DNA of 8,462 nucleotides, from contig CALCSP010000526.1 of assembly GCA_937893785.1 (NCBI GenBank), forward strand, positions 1 through 8,462, read 5' to 3'. The notes below the pieces were generated by a model. The model saw only the letters and a program-made list of their open reading frames with translations, did not search any database and was not told where the DNA came from. The DNA is from an uncultured Verrucomicrobiales bacterium (GTDB taxonomy: Bacteria > Verrucomicrobiota > Verrucomicrobiia > Verrucomicrobiales > DEV007). The position numbers and the translations under genes were made by a program. Below, piece by piece: positions 6,776 to 8,462 of this stretch; the stretch's first letter is position 1; the number at the start of each line of letters is the position of its first letter.

Positions 6776-8462
6776 ATACCTTTCCACAAACCTACGATGT
6801 CATAGTCATTGGCGCCGGCCATGCTGGGGTGGAAGCCGCCATGGCGGCTGCCAGATTAAATTGCAAAGTGGCTGTCCTTACTCAAAACCTGGACACCATT
6901 GGACAAATGTCTTGTAATCCAGCTATTGGGGGGCTGGCCAAGGGACATATGGTAAGAGAAATTGACGCCATTGGTGGAATTATGGGGCTCAATACAGATG
7001 CCACTGGTATTCAATTTCGAATGCTGAATGCCACAAAGGGTCCCAGCGTTCGAGCACCAAGGGCGCAGTGTGATAAAAAGGCTTATCAATTCCGGATAAA
7101 ATACCTAATGGAAAACCAAGCCGGTCTGGATTTGCATCAATGCAATGTTTCCGAGCTGTTGGTTTCTGGAGACCGCATTACTGGAGTATCCACTAACCTT
7201 GGCATCACATTTAAAGCAAAATCAGTGGTTATTAGCTCAGGAACCTTTATGCGCGGTTTGTTGCATGTTGGTAAACAAAATCAGTCCGGGGGTCGAATGG
7301 GTGATCCTCAATCCACCTTATCTGGTGCGCTTGCAAACTTGGGGTTTGCTGTTGAAAGGTTTAAGACAGGTACTCCTTGTCGACTAAATGGTAGATCTAT
7401 CGATTATAATGCTTGTGAAAGGCAGGATGGAGACAATGATCCTCCCCTTTTCAGTTTCATGGCGGATACAATTGGTCTTAACAAAGAGCAATTAGACCCC
7501 TCCGAGACTTTTACGCTAAATCGTTGGGGCAATCCATTGTTCCATGTGGAACAATCGCCGTGCTGGATCACCTATACCAATGCATCGACACACGATATTA
7601 TTCGATCCAACTTGGATCAGTCGCCGATGTATTCAGGAACGATCGAAGGAATTGGCCCCCGTTATTGTCCATCGATCGAAGACAAGGTGGTAAAATTTGC
7701 AGATAAAGAGCGTCACCAGGTGTTTTTAGAGCCGGAGGGAAAACACACCTCAGAATATTACGTCAATGGAATTTCGACCTCACTCCCCTACTCAGTACAA
7801 TTAGACTTTATTCACTCAATAAAGGGCCTAGAGAACGCAGAAATGATCCGGCCAGGATATGCCGTCGAATATGATTACTGCCCGCCGACGCAACTTTCGC
7901 CAACCCTCGAAACAAAGCGCATCGAAGGATTGTATTTTGCAGGACAAATCAACGGTACTTCAGGATATGAAGAGGCTGCCGGGCAAGGACTGATTGCGGG
8001 TGCGAATGCAGCGCTTAAGATCAAAGGAGATCACCCTTTTACTCTATCGCGCGCTGATTCATATATAGGAGTAATGATCGATGATCTGGTCACATCGGGA
8101 GTAACAGAACCATACCGAATGTTCACCAGTCGCGCAGAATATAGACTTCTACTCCGCCAGGACAATGCAGACATCCGCCTGACCCCTACAGCCGCCAAAT
8201 GCGGACTCGTTGATGGCACCCGTGTGGATCGCGTGAGTAAAAAGTCAGAATTACTCAGCCGGGGCTTAAAACTTGGAAAAAAGATGGTTCATGAAGGTCT
8301 CAAGATCGATGAGTGGTTTCGCAAGCCAGAAAATGTTTCATCGAAACTCCCAACCGAAATCAAAAGCCTCTTGCCAACTGAAATTTGGGACTTAGTCGAA
8401 ATAGAGTTCAAATACGCGGGCTATATACAACGACAGGAGAACATGGTTGAGAGAACACGGAA
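6772..8462 (+). CDS. mnmG: tRNA uridine-5-carboxymethylaminomethyl modification enzyme MnmG (GidA), 3'-truncated by window edge
   Basis: 563 codons are visible and the frame is still open, so about 60 C-terminal residues are missing. MnmG, an FAD enzyme, works with the GTPase MnmE to place an aminomethyl or carboxymethylaminomethyl group on wobble uridine 34 of several tRNAs, using methylene-tetrahydrofolate and NADH. Seen: dinucleotide-binding GAGHAG (14-19), catalytic-cysteine segment [11 protein letters not shown] (Cys48), [13 protein letters not shown] (293-305, Cys299, equivalent to E. coli Cys277), FAD-binding [16 protein letters not shown] (391-406) and [14 protein letters not shown] (446-459). 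Residues 231-262 form a loop about 22 residues longer than in E. coli, partly encoded by a second parS. The start is inferred: the frame closes upstream at the TAA at 6733, and the TTG at 6772 gives an N-terminus of normal length (YDVIVIG at 8-14). The next in-frame ATG (6841) would delete the nucleotide-binding loop. No Shine-Dalgarno sequence precedes the TTG. Confidence 0.96.
   Translation, partial: MYTFPQTYDVIVIGAGHAGVEAAMAAARLNCKVAVLTQNLDTIGQMSCNPAIGGLAKGHMVREIDAIGGIMGLNTDATGIQFRMLNATKGPSVRAPRAQCDKKAYQFRIKYLMENQAGLDLHQCNVSELLVSGDRITGVSTNLGITFKAKSVVISSGTFMRGLLHVGKQNQSGGRMGDPQSTLSGALANLGFAVERFKTGTPCRLNGRSIDYNACERQDGDNDPPLFSFMADTIGLNKEQLDPSETFTLNRWGNPLFHVEQSPCWITYTNASTHDIIRSNLDQSPMYSGTIEGIGPRYCPSIEDKVVKFADKERHQVFLEPEGKHTSEYYVNGISTSLPYSVQLDFIHSIKGLENAEMIRPGYAVEYDYCPPTQLSPTLETKRIEGLYFAGQINGTSGYEEAAGQGLIAGANAALKIKGDHPFTLSRADSYIGVMIDDLVTSGVTEPYRMFTSRAEYRLLLRQDNADIRLTPTAAKCGLVDGTRVDRVSKKSELLSRGLKLGKKMVHEGLKIDEWFRKPENVSSKLPTEIKSLLPTEIWDLVEIEFKYAGYIQRQENMVERTR
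7538..7553. other. parS: Second parS-like site, inside mnmG
   Basis: TGTTCCATGTGGAACA differs from the perfect site at 6679-6694 by one central base (C to T), and both 7-base arms are intact. It is flanked by T and A, so the arms extend to 8 bases. In the mnmG frame it encodes LFHVEQ (residues 256-261) in a poorly conserved loop just before PCWITYTN. Two such sites 859 bases apart make chance very unlikely. One central mismatch usually weakens ParB binding but does not necessarily abolish it. Confidence 0.8.

Noticed and set aside
6678..6917. 79-codon frame starting MFHVEH
   Set aside because: Its ATG is made by the parS palindrome, and it runs out of frame across the conserved N-terminus of mnmG.

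Overview
The window reads as ordinary chromosome from a free-living bacterium with moderate GC content, apparently close to the replication origin. I see no phage, insertion sequence, CRISPR array, tRNA or rRNA in it. The phylum is uncertain. A DUF6580 membrane protein, a compact E1-alpha/E1-beta/E2 pyruvate dehydrogenase operon, and an MnmG with an extra loop and internal parS would fit the Verrucomicrobiota (PVC group). That is family knowledge plus inference, not proof.

Layout. Bases 2-253 (+) are the C-terminal end of a recJ-like exonuclease gene. Twelve bases later comes a complete recG (266-2344, +), probably in the same operon, giving a DNA repair and recombination pair. A 57-base gap with a weak hairpin separates recG from a convergent, leftward operon. 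In transcription order that operon is a DUF6580 putative transporter (6404-5820), then pdhA (5807-4731), pdhB (4688-3705) and pdhC (3655-2402). The last three encode pyruvate dehydrogenase E1-alpha, E1-beta and the lipoyl-bearing E2. No E3 (lpd) gene is present, so E3 must be encoded elsewhere. Bases 6405-6771 are a divergent intergenic region. From about 6772 to the right edge runs mnmG (gidA), 563 codons and still open.

The most informative signals are two ParB-binding parS centromere sites. One is a perfect 16-base palindrome in the intergenic region (6679-6694). The other is a near-perfect copy inside the mnmG coding sequence (7538-7553), in a stretch where MnmG is about 22 residues longer than the E. 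coli protein. In many bacteria mnmG is followed by rsmG, parA and parB near oriC, so I expect those genes just beyond the right edge.

Other points to check are a perfect 25-base palindrome inside pdhC, an 11-base inverted repeat whose right arm covers the apparent TTG start of mnmG, a cluster of GATC sites in the 3' half of mnmG, the lack of a Shine-Dalgarno sequence at every start, and the tight linkage of the DUF6580 gene to pyruvate dehydrogenase. I found no convincing new multi-gene system.
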